A DNA stretch of 7,221 bases from Chamaesiphon sp. (GCA_020059425.1 JAGVCD010000128.1:1-7221), one strand, 5' to 3'; shown: positions 1-5,764, numbered from the stretch's first letter. Numbers and translations: made by a program. Notes: generated from the sequence alone by a model not told the origin.

Positions 1-103
1 ACTGTGATGTTGTCAGGTATAAATTGCACTTTTACTGGCATGATCAGTACTTAATATTAATGAACACAGTTAAGATTCGTAAGATTATGAAATTTTTATG
101 ATA

Positions 104-133
104 TTGCTACGAGTTGTAACAATACTATACAAT
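104..133 (+). promoter_or_regulatory. Candidate sigma70-type promoter upstream of the 218-residue unknown gene
   Basis: A TTGCTA hexamer (104-109) is followed after an 18-base spacer by TACAAT (128-133), a weak match to -35/-10 elements. A second TACAAT lies at 154-159 but has no -35 at good spacing. The rest of 1-216 is AT-rich with no open frame that looks coding, so it is probably the leader and promoter region of the gene at 217. In AT-rich DNA such matches are common by chance, hence the low confidence. Confidence 0.2.
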
Positions 134-216
134 TGCTGGATTGGTGAGGGTAGTACAATACGAGAAGTAAGTACATTCTGGCGCAGACTTAACTAGTACA
201 GCAAGGTTTTTTAAAT

Positions 217-873
217 ATGAATTTGGCTGACGAAAATGTAGTTGTGGCACTAATTTTACGCTACGGATTTGACCTAGGAGAGCAGTCGGCATTAAGTATG
301 GTGCGCTCCTGGAGTTGTAAATATGACCCCAGTTTTTTGTCACTTGCTGTGGTAGAGTCTCTCCACCTGGGTCGATATAAGGCGGTGTCGATCGAACAAG
401 TTTTAAATGGCTGGCAGCGGCGGGGTGAACCGATGCCCCATTTCAGTGACGAATTTGCTGACATGGTCAGCGGTCCAGGAGTTTTAGCTAGATTGGCCAT
501 TGCCGATGATCAAGAAACCAATGACGAGCTGGAACTGGAGTTGGAAAAAACCTTATTTTCAGCCAGTGACATTGCAGAAGCACATCGATCGACTGAGGTT
601 TTTGAGTTAAGTGATCCAGCTCTAGACGAAGGATTATCAGGCGCCACAGCACCACCGAGCCGTCTCGCTACTGCCCTCCACCAGGCATCACTGAATTTAA
701 CCCCTAGCCGTCATCCCCTGGCATCAACCAGCCCACTCCAGGATGACTGGCATCAACCAGCAGAAAATGATGATGAAACAACCTTGGCACCACCAGCCCA
801 GGTTTCTCCGTTTTATTACAAGCTCCGGGCGGTGGCAGCAGCAGCGCCAACTCGCCAAAAAAATAAAAGATAA
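217..873 (+). CDS. Conserved cyanobacterial protein of unknown function, 218 aa
   Basis: I do not recognise a named family. The first ~85 residues look folded and conserved: a helical start, then a block around residues 44-80 with VVESLHLGRYKAVSIEQVL, WQRRGEP and HFSDEF. From memory, similar blocks (GRYKAVS.EQ, WQRRG.P, HF..EF) recur in unannotated cyanobacterial proteins. Residues ~98-195 are acidic, then rich in Pro, Ser and Thr, and probably disordered. A short C-terminal motif, SPFYYKLRAVAAA (197-209), precedes a basic tail and may be a second conserved anchor. There is no signal peptide or membrane segment, so it is probably cytoplasmic. The start at 217 has an AGG 10 bases upstream, slightly far for a ribosome binding site. 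The gene converges on the lyase gene with 12 bases between stops. The coding call is firm; the function is unknown. Confidence 0.8.
   Translation: MNLADENVVVALILRYGFDLGEQSALSMVRSWSCKYDPSFLSLAVVESLHLGRYKAVSIEQVLNGWQRRGEPMPHFSDEFADMVSGPGVLARLAIADDQETNDELELELEKTLFSASDIAEAHRSTEVFELSDPALDEGLSGATAPPSRLATALHQASLNLTPSRHPLASTSPLQDDWHQPAENDDETTLAPPAQVSPFYYKLRAVAAAAPTRQKNKR
718..761 (+). repeat. 15-base direct repeat, two copies, inside the unknown gene
   Basis: CTGGCATCAACCAGC occurs exactly at 718-732 and 747-761. The 29-base offset is not a multiple of three, so the copies are read in different frames (LASTS versus WHQPA). Each copy has short inverted arms, CTGG and CCAG. It lies in the low-complexity linker part of the gene and may be a slippage or small-duplication product. 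Confidence 0.7.
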
Positions 874-885
874 ATATCATCAGGG

Positions 886-1416
886 TTAACCGCCACCCAT
901 TCTAATTTCCGAACAAAAAGAGGCTAAACTCCAACCAGCTGAGCTTTTTTGGACACTAGTCCGGAGGCGAAGATTGGGACTAGCAAACCAAATCCGTTCT
1001 TCAATCTGCATCGATTGGTAGGATAGAAACAGAGTTACCGCCTCGTCTTCTCCAATCTGAAATTTCCCAACAGACATGAGCTGACCATTGGCCATCCATA
1101 GCAGTGACCCGGCTAGAGAGTTAGCAGTAGGCAGATCGATCGGCATCAGCACAGTCGTTGTACTGGTCGGCACCGCATTCTTCGGAGCATTCCATTGTTG
1201 AGCTGTTTTAGAAGTTACTTGAATACCAGCCACCGCTGGAATACCAGCAGCGGAGTGCTGTTGACGCAACTGCAATAGCTGGGGATGATCAACCGCTAAC
1301 ATTTCAATCAGAATATCGGAGCTACCATGCTCAGACTGTTGGTTGGTAAGTTGATGGCTAGTACGTTGCGAGAACCATTTACCCGCACTCATTTCTAAAA
1401 ACTTTTGAATAGTCAT
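886..1416 (-). CDS. CpcS/CpeS-family phycobiliprotein chromophore lyase, 176 aa (CpcU-like type possible)
   Basis: Lyases of this family attach phycocyanobilin or related bilins to a conserved cysteine of phycobiliprotein subunits through a lipocalin-like beta barrel. Visible family marks, counted from the chosen start, are FLEMSAGKWFSQRTSHQL (6-23), EERIWFASPNLRLRTS (139-154) and the closing SFCSEIRMGG (167-176). The length fits the family (about 160-200). The frame extends 16 codons further upstream to an ATG at 1464, but the family N-terminus begins at MTIQKFLEMS, so I chose 1416; no clear ribosome binding site is seen at either start. WFSQRT rather than WRSQRT recalls CpcU-type members, but subfamily and target subunit cannot be assigned by eye. 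It lies 86 bases downstream of the HEAT-repeat gene on the same strand, so the two are probably cotranscribed. CpcU-type proteins work as heterodimers with CpcS; no partner of that family is in the window. Confidence 0.88.
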   Translation of the reverse strand: MTIQKFLEMSAGKWFSQRTSHQLTNQQSEHGSSDILIEMLAVDHPQLLQLRQQHSAAGIPAVAGIQVTSKTAQQWNAPKNAVPTSTTTVLMPIDLPTANSLAGSLLWMANGQLMSVGKFQIGEDEAVTLFLSYQSMQIEERIWFASPNLRLRTSVQKSSAGWSLASFCSEIRMGGG

Positions 1417-1502
1417 GAATATTAAAATACAAATATCGATTGTGTGAAAAATATCACCGCTCATAATTTTAGAGCGGATCCGCCGTCTAGCGCCAAGCGC
1501 AA
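1417..1502 (-). other. Spacer between HEAT gene and lyase gene, with GC-rich palindromes
   Basis: The first half of this spacer in the direction of transcription is GC-rich, unlike the AT-rich second half. It holds a GCGC-TTG-GCGC mini-hairpin right after the HEAT stop codon (about 1491-1501) and a perfect 10-base palindrome GCGGATCCGC (1474-1483). No T-run follows, so this is not a standard terminator. It could be an attenuator, a processing site or chance. The alternative upstream ATG of the lyase (1464) also lies here. Confidence 0.35.
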
Positions 1503-2171
1503 TTATTCAATATCCAACTTAGCCAAAGATAACAAAGCTGACTGAGCCACGTTAGTATTTTGATCTTTGGCTAAGTATTTCAGCGCGGCTCCACTTTTAG
1601 GAGATGGTAACTGGCCCAAAGATTCCGCTAAGCGCTGCCGCACTAACCAGTCCTCGTGATCAGCAAAGCGCAAGATATGATCGATCGACTCCAAGGCTTT
1701 AATTTCACCCAGCGCCGCGATCGCGGCCTGAATAACCACCACTTCTGGGGCATCCAGGGCTTTAATTAATACATCAAAGGCGCGCGGATCTTTCAGATTA
1801 CCCAAAGCCACCGCTGCACTAAAGCGCACCAACCAATCAGTATCTTCATAAAAAGCCCGCACCAAACTGTGGAAAGCGCGAGCATCTTCCAAATAACCTA
1901 ATGCCCCAGCAGCATCTGCTCTAATGCCATAATCGGGATCATTTTCGAGTAAACTGACTAGGATTGGGTATGATTCAGCAGTGGCTTTAATTCCCAATGC
2001 AAACACCGCCATTGATCGCAACTGCAAGTTTTCATCATGCAAAACTTTTTTGATCAGAGGAAAAGCCTCAGCAGCGGGGACTGCTCGGAGCGAAGCTAAG
2101 GCCACCATCCGATCCTTGGAGTTTTCACTCTCCAATCTGAGAGATAATTCCGCCAAGTCGTATTCGCCCAT
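1503..2171 (-). CDS. HEAT-repeat protein of the NblB/CpcE (PBS lyase repeat) type, 222 aa
   Basis: The protein is almost wholly built of ~31-residue helical repeats; six can be phased at about residues 20-49, 50-80, 81-111, 113-142, 144-173 and 175-203. Recurrent pieces are AVFALG, AAGALGYLEDARAF, WLVRFSAAVALG, AAIAALGEI and WLVRQRLAESLG. This is the PBS-lyase HEAT pattern of CpcE/CpcF bilin lyases and of NblB, which is needed for phycobilisome breakdown. The length matches NblB (about 220) better than CpcE (about 270). The frame extends to an ATG at 2243, but that would overlap the divergent kinase start at 2232, and the extra 24 residues look unlike the family. I chose 2171, where AAGG lies about 14 bases upstream. 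It is upstream of the bilin lyase in the same direction, supporting a phycobilisome role. It could instead be a general HEAT scaffold; lyase activity versus degradation role cannot be told from sequence. Confidence 0.85.
   Translation of the reverse strand: MGEYDLAELSLRLESENSKDRMVALASLRAVPAAEAFPLIKKVLHDENLQLRSMAVFALGIKATAESYPILVSLLENDPDYGIRADAAGALGYLEDARAFHSLVRAFYEDTDWLVRFSAAVALGNLKDPRAFDVLIKALDAPEVVVIQAAIAALGEIKALESIDHILRFADHEDWLVRQRLAESLGQLPSPKSGAALKYLAKDQNTNVAQSALLSLAKLDIE
1717..1724. repeat. HIP1 octamer GCGATCGC
   Basis: Perfect copy of the highly iterated palindrome of many cyanobacterial genomes, here within the HEAT-repeat gene. Its CGATCG core recurs about 16 times in the window. 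Confidence 0.9.
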
Positions 2172-2231
2172 TTGTGTTACCGAACCTTTATCTATCAATA
2201 GTAACAATATTTTTTTTGTAGTTCTAGGCAC
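2172..2231. promoter_or_regulatory. Divergent promoter spacer between HEAT gene and histidine kinase
   Basis: With the starts chosen here, 60 bases separate two divergent genes, so both promoters or at least their downstream parts must lie here or overlap the coding ends. The segment is AT-rich with an eight-T run (2209-2217 area). TTGTGT (2172-2177, +) and TTGTTA (2207-2202, -) could be -35 boxes, but no partner -10 at good spacing is clear. The short shared spacer makes coupled regulation possible; this is inference. Confidence 0.4.
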
Positions 2232-3575
2232 ATGCTGTTTCACCCCGAGCTAGTACAAGTTTGTGAGTTAACCATCCAACAGATCCGAGAAGTATTAGCT
2301 GTATATCACGTTTCTATTCAGCGCTATTTGCCAGCTACCGGAGAATGGCAGCATCAATCGCCCACCGAAAATGCCCCGCCCTCCTCTTTTTTGTCTTTAA
2401 TTGATGGTTTGAGTGGCGAGCCACCCGCTGAAATCAGTGGTGAACTCACCGCTATCATGGGACAGCGCCTCCGAGACCTAGAAATGGTTTCTTTTAATAT
2501 CATCTCCAAAATTGGCTCTGTCGCCGTCAAGGGAAAATGCGTGCTCCTCCCAATTACTTGCCAGAACTTGGTCTGGGGTAGAATTTGTATCATTGGCAAT
2601 ACCGAAATTTGGCAGCTGCGAGATTTTGATTGGCTCCAGGTGCTAGCGAAAGTACTAGGACAATCCATTTTTGCCATTTATCAACTCCAGGTGCCGCAGG
2701 TTATTCATAACCAAGCAGCAGCGGATACTCTGCCGGAGTTCGATAATGAGTCCGTAGAAATTCTCCATGCCCAACTGACCGAACTAGTGCAACGAGATCA
2801 ACATAAGGACGAGTTTATCAGCAAGATTTCCCATGATCTACGCGCCCCGTTGATGAACATGCGCATGGCACTTAAGATGCTCAAAATTAGTATTAATCAA
2901 GATCCAAATCTGGCACAGTTGTTCAGCAATCAACGCACCCAGAACTATTGGAATATTTTGGAGGCAGAATGCGAGCGGGAAATTAGCCTAGTCAATAATG
3001 TTTTAGATTTACAAAAAATTGAAACTGGCAATACTCAACTCCAAAGAAATGAGATTAATATGACTGATTGGCTCCGATCGATCGCCGAACCATATCAATC
3101 CCGAGCGGCTCAACATCAGCAAAAACTCTGTCTGCGCCTACCAGAACAACCCGCCCCAGTCATTACTGATGAAGCATACTTACAGCGAATTATTTCCGAG
3201 CTATTACATAATGCTTGTAAATACACCGCTAGCGGCCAAGAAATTATCTGCGAGCTAGAATATCCACCACCAATGCTGAGTATCGGCGGCACCACCGACG
3301 AGCCGTCCACTACCGCTACCCAACTATCGGCCAATGCTGTACCCATCTATTTCACAGTTAGCAATCAGGCGATCGTTGAGTCTACCGACTTGCCCCACTT
3401 ATTTGACAGGTTTTATCGAGTACCAGCAGCGGATCATCATCGCCAAGGGGGTACCGGGCTAGGGTTATCACTGGTACGCGATCTAATCGAACAACTGCAC
3501 GGCCAAATCACAGTGCAAAGCCGAGACGGTTGGACAACTTTCACGGTGGCTTTACCGCTATCACCACCGAATTAA
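2232..3575 (+). CDS. GAF-domain sensor histidine kinase, soluble, 447 aa
   Basis: Two-component sensor kinase: it would autophosphorylate on His201 and pass the phosphate to a response regulator. Residues ~5-150 resemble a GAF sensor domain. A linker helix (~175-195) leads to the HisKA dimerisation helix with H-box ISHDLRAPLMNMRMALKML (His201). The HATPase domain has N-box ELLHNACKY (Asn327), an F-box region LFDRFYR and an intact G2 lid GGTGLGL (406-412). The G1 box, usually DxGxG, reads NQAIV (378-382), so the adenine-contacting Asp is Asn and both glycines are gone. About 35 residues rich in Pro, Ser and Thr lie between N and G1 boxes. No membrane segments are seen, so it is cytoplasmic. 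The GAF lacks a Cys-His bilin-binding signature. No response regulator is adjacent, so it is an orphan here. It is divergent from the HEAT/lyase pair and precedes a 63-residue gene by 41 bases. Confidence 0.93.
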   Translation: MLFHPELVQVCELTIQQIREVLAVYHVSIQRYLPATGEWQHQSPTENAPPSSFLSLIDGLSGEPPAEISGELTAIMGQRLRDLEMVSFNIISKIGSVAVKGKCVLLPITCQNLVWGRICIIGNTEIWQLRDFDWLQVLAKVLGQSIFAIYQLQVPQVIHNQAAADTLPEFDNESVEILHAQLTELVQRDQHKDEFISKISHDLRAPLMNMRMALKMLKISINQDPNLAQLFSNQRTQNYWNILEAECEREISLVNNVLDLQKIETGNTQLQRNEINMTDWLRSIAEPYQSRAAQHQQKLCLRLPEQPAPVITDEAYLQRIISELLHNACKYTASGQEIICELEYPPPMLSIGGTTDEPSTTATQLSANAVPIYFTVSNQAIVESTDLPHLFDRFYRVPAADHHRQGGTGLGLSLVRDLIEQLHGQITVQSRDGWTTFTVALPLSPPN

Positions 3576-3616
3576 CCGCTACAATCTAGAATTAAGCAGT
3601 ATCAATCCCCCAAATC

Positions 3617-3808
3617 ATGGAACTCCAGACTTTACAAGAAAGAGTACAGTTCATTGAAAACAAGCGCACCTGGTTGCGCCAGTTGCTGGCCGATCCCCAA
3701 CAGGCCCACTTGGCAGTGGATATTAATCAAGCGTTGATCGAGCTGGAAGACTTGGCCGCAGAATTTGCCCGTACCTTCCCCGATGGGATACCAACTAATA
3801 ATAATTAA
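3617..3808 (+). CDS. Small helical protein of unknown function, 63 aa
   Basis: Not recognised. The protein has two amphipathic helices with coiled-coil character: residues 1-25 (LQTLQERVQFIENKRTWLRQ) and 34-54 (IDQ-like acidic helix with NQALIELEDLAAEFART). No cysteines, signal peptide or membrane segment. Composition and codon use resemble the neighbouring genes, and no overlapping alternative frame looks better, which favours a real gene. The ATG at 3617 has no clear ribosome binding site. It lies 41 bases after the histidine kinase stop on the same strand and could be cotranscribed; TACAAT (3580-3585) or TAGAAT (3587-3592) could also serve as its own -10 box. The helices suggest a dimer or a small adaptor, but this is inference. 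Confidence 0.65.
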   Translation: MELQTLQERVQFIENKRTWLRQLLADPQQAHLAVDINQALIELEDLAAEFARTFPDGIPTNNN

Positions 3809-3826
3809 AAGAAATTCGAGTTGATT

Positions 3827-4516
3827 TTAATAAATACTTTTTAGTTGCTTCTTCGCTTCTTTTTGCAAACCTGCCGCAATTTTAAATAATTCCTGCCCAG
3901 AGTGCAGGTATTCGTCGTTGTAGCAGGTTGTGTAGCGGTTAAGTTCTTCGATCGCATCCCCCAACCGACCCAGGCAATAGTAAATATTAGAAGCAATGCC
4001 TGCCAAATTCGAGGGGTTGGGCAGGGAGTGAAAATGCTGCTCGGCTTTCTTCAGATGGCGCTGGCAATCGAGTAAATACGCCGCAAAGTTACCGAGCAAA
4101 TCATCATCAAAAGGATCGGCGGATAATTCGATCAGTTTGGTTTTAAATGGCTTGAGGATGGCGGTGATCGATCGATTCACCGGAGCATAGACCGAGTTCA
4201 GCCAAATTTCAATTTCGCTATCAATATCGGGTGCCGCCTGCCGATTTTTGGGGCGGCGGCTGGCGCGGTTCTGAGCAATCCGTTCATCAATAGCTGCTGG
4301 CGCATCCCGCTGGAGCGACCTGTCATAATCTTGCTTGCGCAGCGGATCACTCAATACTTCGTAGGCCGCATTGATAAAAATCATTTGATCGATCGCCGCA
4401 TCAGATTGATTTAGATCCGGATGGTGCTGCTTGGCCAATTGCCGATAGGCTTGTTTAATTTCAGCCGTTGTCGCCCGTGGATTGATGTGGAGGGTTTGGT
4501 AGTGGGTGTTAATCAT
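3827..4516 (-). CDS. J-domain (DnaJ-like) protein with cyanobacterial C-terminal region, 229 aa
   Basis: An N-terminal J domain (residues ~5-66) has helix II KQAYRQLAKQHHPD with the invariant HPD (32-34), then INAAYEVLSDPLRKQDYD. J domains recruit DnaK/Hsp70 and stimulate its ATPase. The Gly/Phe region, zinc-finger repeats and C-terminal substrate domains of true DnaJ are absent, so it is a class C J protein. A basic, Ala/Arg-rich linker (~78-95) leads to a helical C-terminal part (~105-229) that I do not recognise and that could give client specificity. The frame extends to a GTG at 4525, but the ATG at 4516 gives the normal J-domain N-terminus. It begins 17 bases after the cysK stop and is very probably cotranscribed with it. 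It converges on the 63-residue gene with 18 bases between stops. Confidence 0.9.
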   Translation of the reverse strand: MINTHYQTLHINPRATTAEIKQAYRQLAKQHHPDLNQSDAAIDQMIFINAAYEVLSDPLRKQDYDRSLQRDAPAAIDERIAQNRASRRPKNRQAAPDIDSEIEIWLNSVYAPVNRSITAILKPFKTKLIELSADPFDDDLLGNFAAYLLDCQRHLKKAEQHFHSLPNPSNLAGIASNIYYCLGRLGDAIEELNRYTTCYNDEYLHSGQELFKIAAGLQKEAKKQLKSIY

Positions 4517-4533
4517 GCAATACACTAATCAAA

Positions 4534-5481
4534 CTAATTCTTGATTTCCGGATCTTGGAACAATGGCGTACTCAGGTACCGTTCACCAAAGCTGGGCTGA
4601 ATCATCACAATTAGTTTACCTTGGTTTTCGGGACGTTGCCCCACCTTAATGGCCGCACACAGCGCCGCTCCGCTGGAGATACCAGAAAGCAAACCTTCTT
4701 CCCGAGCTAAGCGACGGGCATAGGCGATCGATTCCTCATCACTGACCGTAATTACCTCATCAATTAAATCTACCCGCAGCACCTGGGGCACAAACCCCGC
4801 CCCAATCCCCTGAATCTTGTGCGGACCAGGTTTTCCACCCGACAACACAGCGCTATTAGTTGGCTCCACTGCAATTACTTGAGCACCGGGCTTACGCTCT
4901 TTCAGCACCTCACCGACCCCCGTAATCGTACCGCCAGTGCCAACTCCCGCGATTAAGATATCGACTTGACCATCGGTATCTTGCCAAATTTCTTCAGCGG
5001 TGGTGCTCCGATGAATCGCCGGATTAGCTGGATTCCGAAACTGTTGCAGCATATAAGCATGGGGGGTTTTATCGACAATTTCTTGCGCCCGCCGAATACA
5101 GCCACTCATCCCTTCGATACCCGGCGTAAGTTCTAGCTCAGCGCCATAAGCTCGCAACATCGATCGCCTCTCCATACTCATGGTTTCTGGCATGGTCAAA
5201 ATCAAGCGATAGCCCTTCGCCGCTGCGGCCATCGCCAAAGCAATACCAGTATTGCCAGAAGTGGGCTCAATCAAAACAGTTTTGCCGGGGGTAATCAAAC
5301 CTTCCCGTTCCGCCGCCAAAATCATGTTCACCCCAATCCGGTCTTTCACCGAAGCCGAGGGATTCATACTTTCTAGCTTTACTAAAATATCTGCGACACA
5401 ACCCTCCGCAGCAGGAATCCGTTGCAGCCTGACCAGCGGGGTGAAACCAACTAATTCAGTGACATTATTAGCAATACGCAT
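4534..5481 (-). CDS. cysK: Cysteine synthase A (O-acetylserine sulfhydrylase), 315 aa
   Basis: PLP enzyme that makes L-cysteine from O-acetylserine and sulfide, the last step of sulfate assimilation, in the cytoplasm. Landmarks from the chosen start are the PLP lysine in NPSASVKDR (Lys46), the substrate loop PTSGNTG (73-79), the phosphate-binding GVGTGGT (179-185), GISSGAA near 267-273, and [10 protein letters not shown] close to the C-terminus. All key residues appear intact and the length is normal. Two ATGs are possible: 5505 and 5481. The family N-terminus is [16 protein letters not shown], which starts at 5481. A perfect TATAAT at 5508-5513 places the transcript start within or just after the upstream ATG, which also argues for 5481, with GGTGA about 10 bases upstream. 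CysM-type or cystathionine beta-synthase alternatives are less likely given the MERR and SFGERYLST motifs. First gene of an operon with the dnaJ-like gene. Confidence 0.96.
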   Translation of the reverse strand: MRIANNVTELVGFTPLVRLQRIPAAEGCVADILVKLESMNPSASVKDRIGVNMILAAEREGLITPGKTVLIEPTSGNTGIALAMAAAAKGYRLILTMPETMSMERRSMLRAYGAELELTPGIEGMSGCIRRAQEIVDKTPHAYMLQQFRNPANPAIHRSTTAEEIWQDTDGQVDILIAGVGTGGTITGVGEVLKERKPGAQVIAVEPTNSAVLSGGKPGPHKIQGIGAGFVPQVLRVDLIDEVITVSDEESIAYARRLAREEGLLSGISSGAALCAAIKVGQRPENQGKLIVMIQPSFGERYLSTPLFQDPEIKN

Positions 5482-5507
5482 CGGTTTCACCAGTTCAAAT
5501 CTCATAA

Positions 5508-5513
5508 ATTATA
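5508..5513 (-). promoter_or_regulatory. Perfect -10 box (TATAAT) of the cysK operon
   Basis: On the minus strand GGTATAATTT directly precedes the upstream ATG at 5505. Transcription would begin about 5500-5502, giving a leader near 20 bases to the ATG at 5481. No good -35 hexamer is seen at 16-18 bases (TTGGTT is only 12 away), so an activator may be needed. The nearby AGG could instead be read as a ribosome binding site for the 5505 start, which would weaken this reading. Confidence 0.5.
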
Positions 5514-5562
5514 CCTGCAATTTCTAACCAATGCTGCTTGATTCCAGACCATGCCAAATCTT

Positions 5563-5571
5563 TGCTAGAAT
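5563..5571 (+). promoter_or_regulatory. Extended -10 promoter element for the tRNA
   Basis: TGCTAGAAT is an extended -10 (TGn plus TAGAAT) that ends 13 bases before the tRNA 5' end, so transcription would start a few bases ahead of the mature tRNA. The -35 region is weak; TTGATT (5538-5543) is too far upstream at 22 bases. Confidence 0.45.
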
Positions 5572-5584
5572 AATTCAGGACTTT

Positions 5585-5657
5585 GCACGGTTGGCCGAGC
5601 GGTTTAGGCAACGAACTCATAATTCGTGCTAGACAGGTTCAACTCCTGTACCGTGCA
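5585..5657 (+). tRNA. trnI(CAU): tRNA with anticodon CAT, probably tRNA-Ile2 (lysidine type)
   Basis: A 73-base cloverleaf closes fully: acceptor GCACGGT (5585-5591) with ACCGTGC (5650-5656) and discriminator A; anticodon stem ACGAA/TTCGT (5611-5615, 5623-5627) around loop CTCATAA with anticodon CAT at 5618-5620; T stem ACAGG/CCTGT around TTCAACT. The D stem has three pairs plus a G-A mismatch. CCA is not encoded. It is not initiator tRNA, since the first pair is G-C and the anticodon stem lacks three G-C pairs. The GCA...TGGCCGAGCGGTTTAGGC 5' part and the TGCA end recall plastid trnI-CAU rather than elongator tRNA-Met, so I favour Ile2. That tRNA needs TilS to turn C34 into lysidine and then reads ATA codons. 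Ile versus Met rests on remembered similarity. Confidence 0.9.
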
Positions 5658-5670
5658 TCCTTAAATTTCT

Positions 5671-5711
5671 AGTGAACATTCCCCACGACAGTTTGGATGG
5701 GGTGTTCCACT
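5671..5711 (+). other. Imperfect hairpin between the tRNA and the DUF2232 gene
   Basis: AGTG (5671-5674), AACA (5675-5678) and CCCCA (5681-5685) pair with TGGGG (5698-5702), TGTT (5703-5706) and CACT (5708-5711). This gives 13 pairs with a TT bulge and a one-base C bulge, around a 12-base loop. No T-run follows, so it is not a standard intrinsic terminator. It could end or process the tRNA transcript, or sit in the leader of the next gene. Possible -10 boxes for that gene, TAAGAT (5715-5720) and TAAAAT (5720-5725), lie just downstream. Confidence 0.5.
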
Positions 5712-5764
5712 GTTTAAGATAAAATGAATCTCGGTCTCAATCTTGATAATTAGCCAGGTATTCC

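Noticed and set aside
116..130. NtcA-type site (GTA-N8-TAC) upstream of the first gene
   Set aside because: The spacing between GTA and TAC is nine bases, not eight, and the rest of the motif does not fit.
2209..2217. Eight-T run before the kinase as an intrinsic terminator
   Set aside because: No stem precedes it on either strand, and it lies in a divergent spacer where no transcript is expected to end.
2172..2243. HEAT-repeat gene starting at the ATG at 2243
   Set aside because: This start overlaps the divergent kinase start and adds 24 residues unlike the family; the ATG at 2171 gives the expected N-terminus and length.
2556..2690. GAF domain of the kinase as a phytochrome or cyanobacteriochrome photosensor
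   Set aside because: Cysteines are present, but no Cys-His chromophore motif or other bilin-pocket signature is visible, so a light-sensing claim is not supported.
5585..5657. Initiator tRNA-Met
   Set aside because: The first acceptor pair is G-C rather than a mismatch, and the anticodon stem lacks the three consecutive G-C pairs of initiators.
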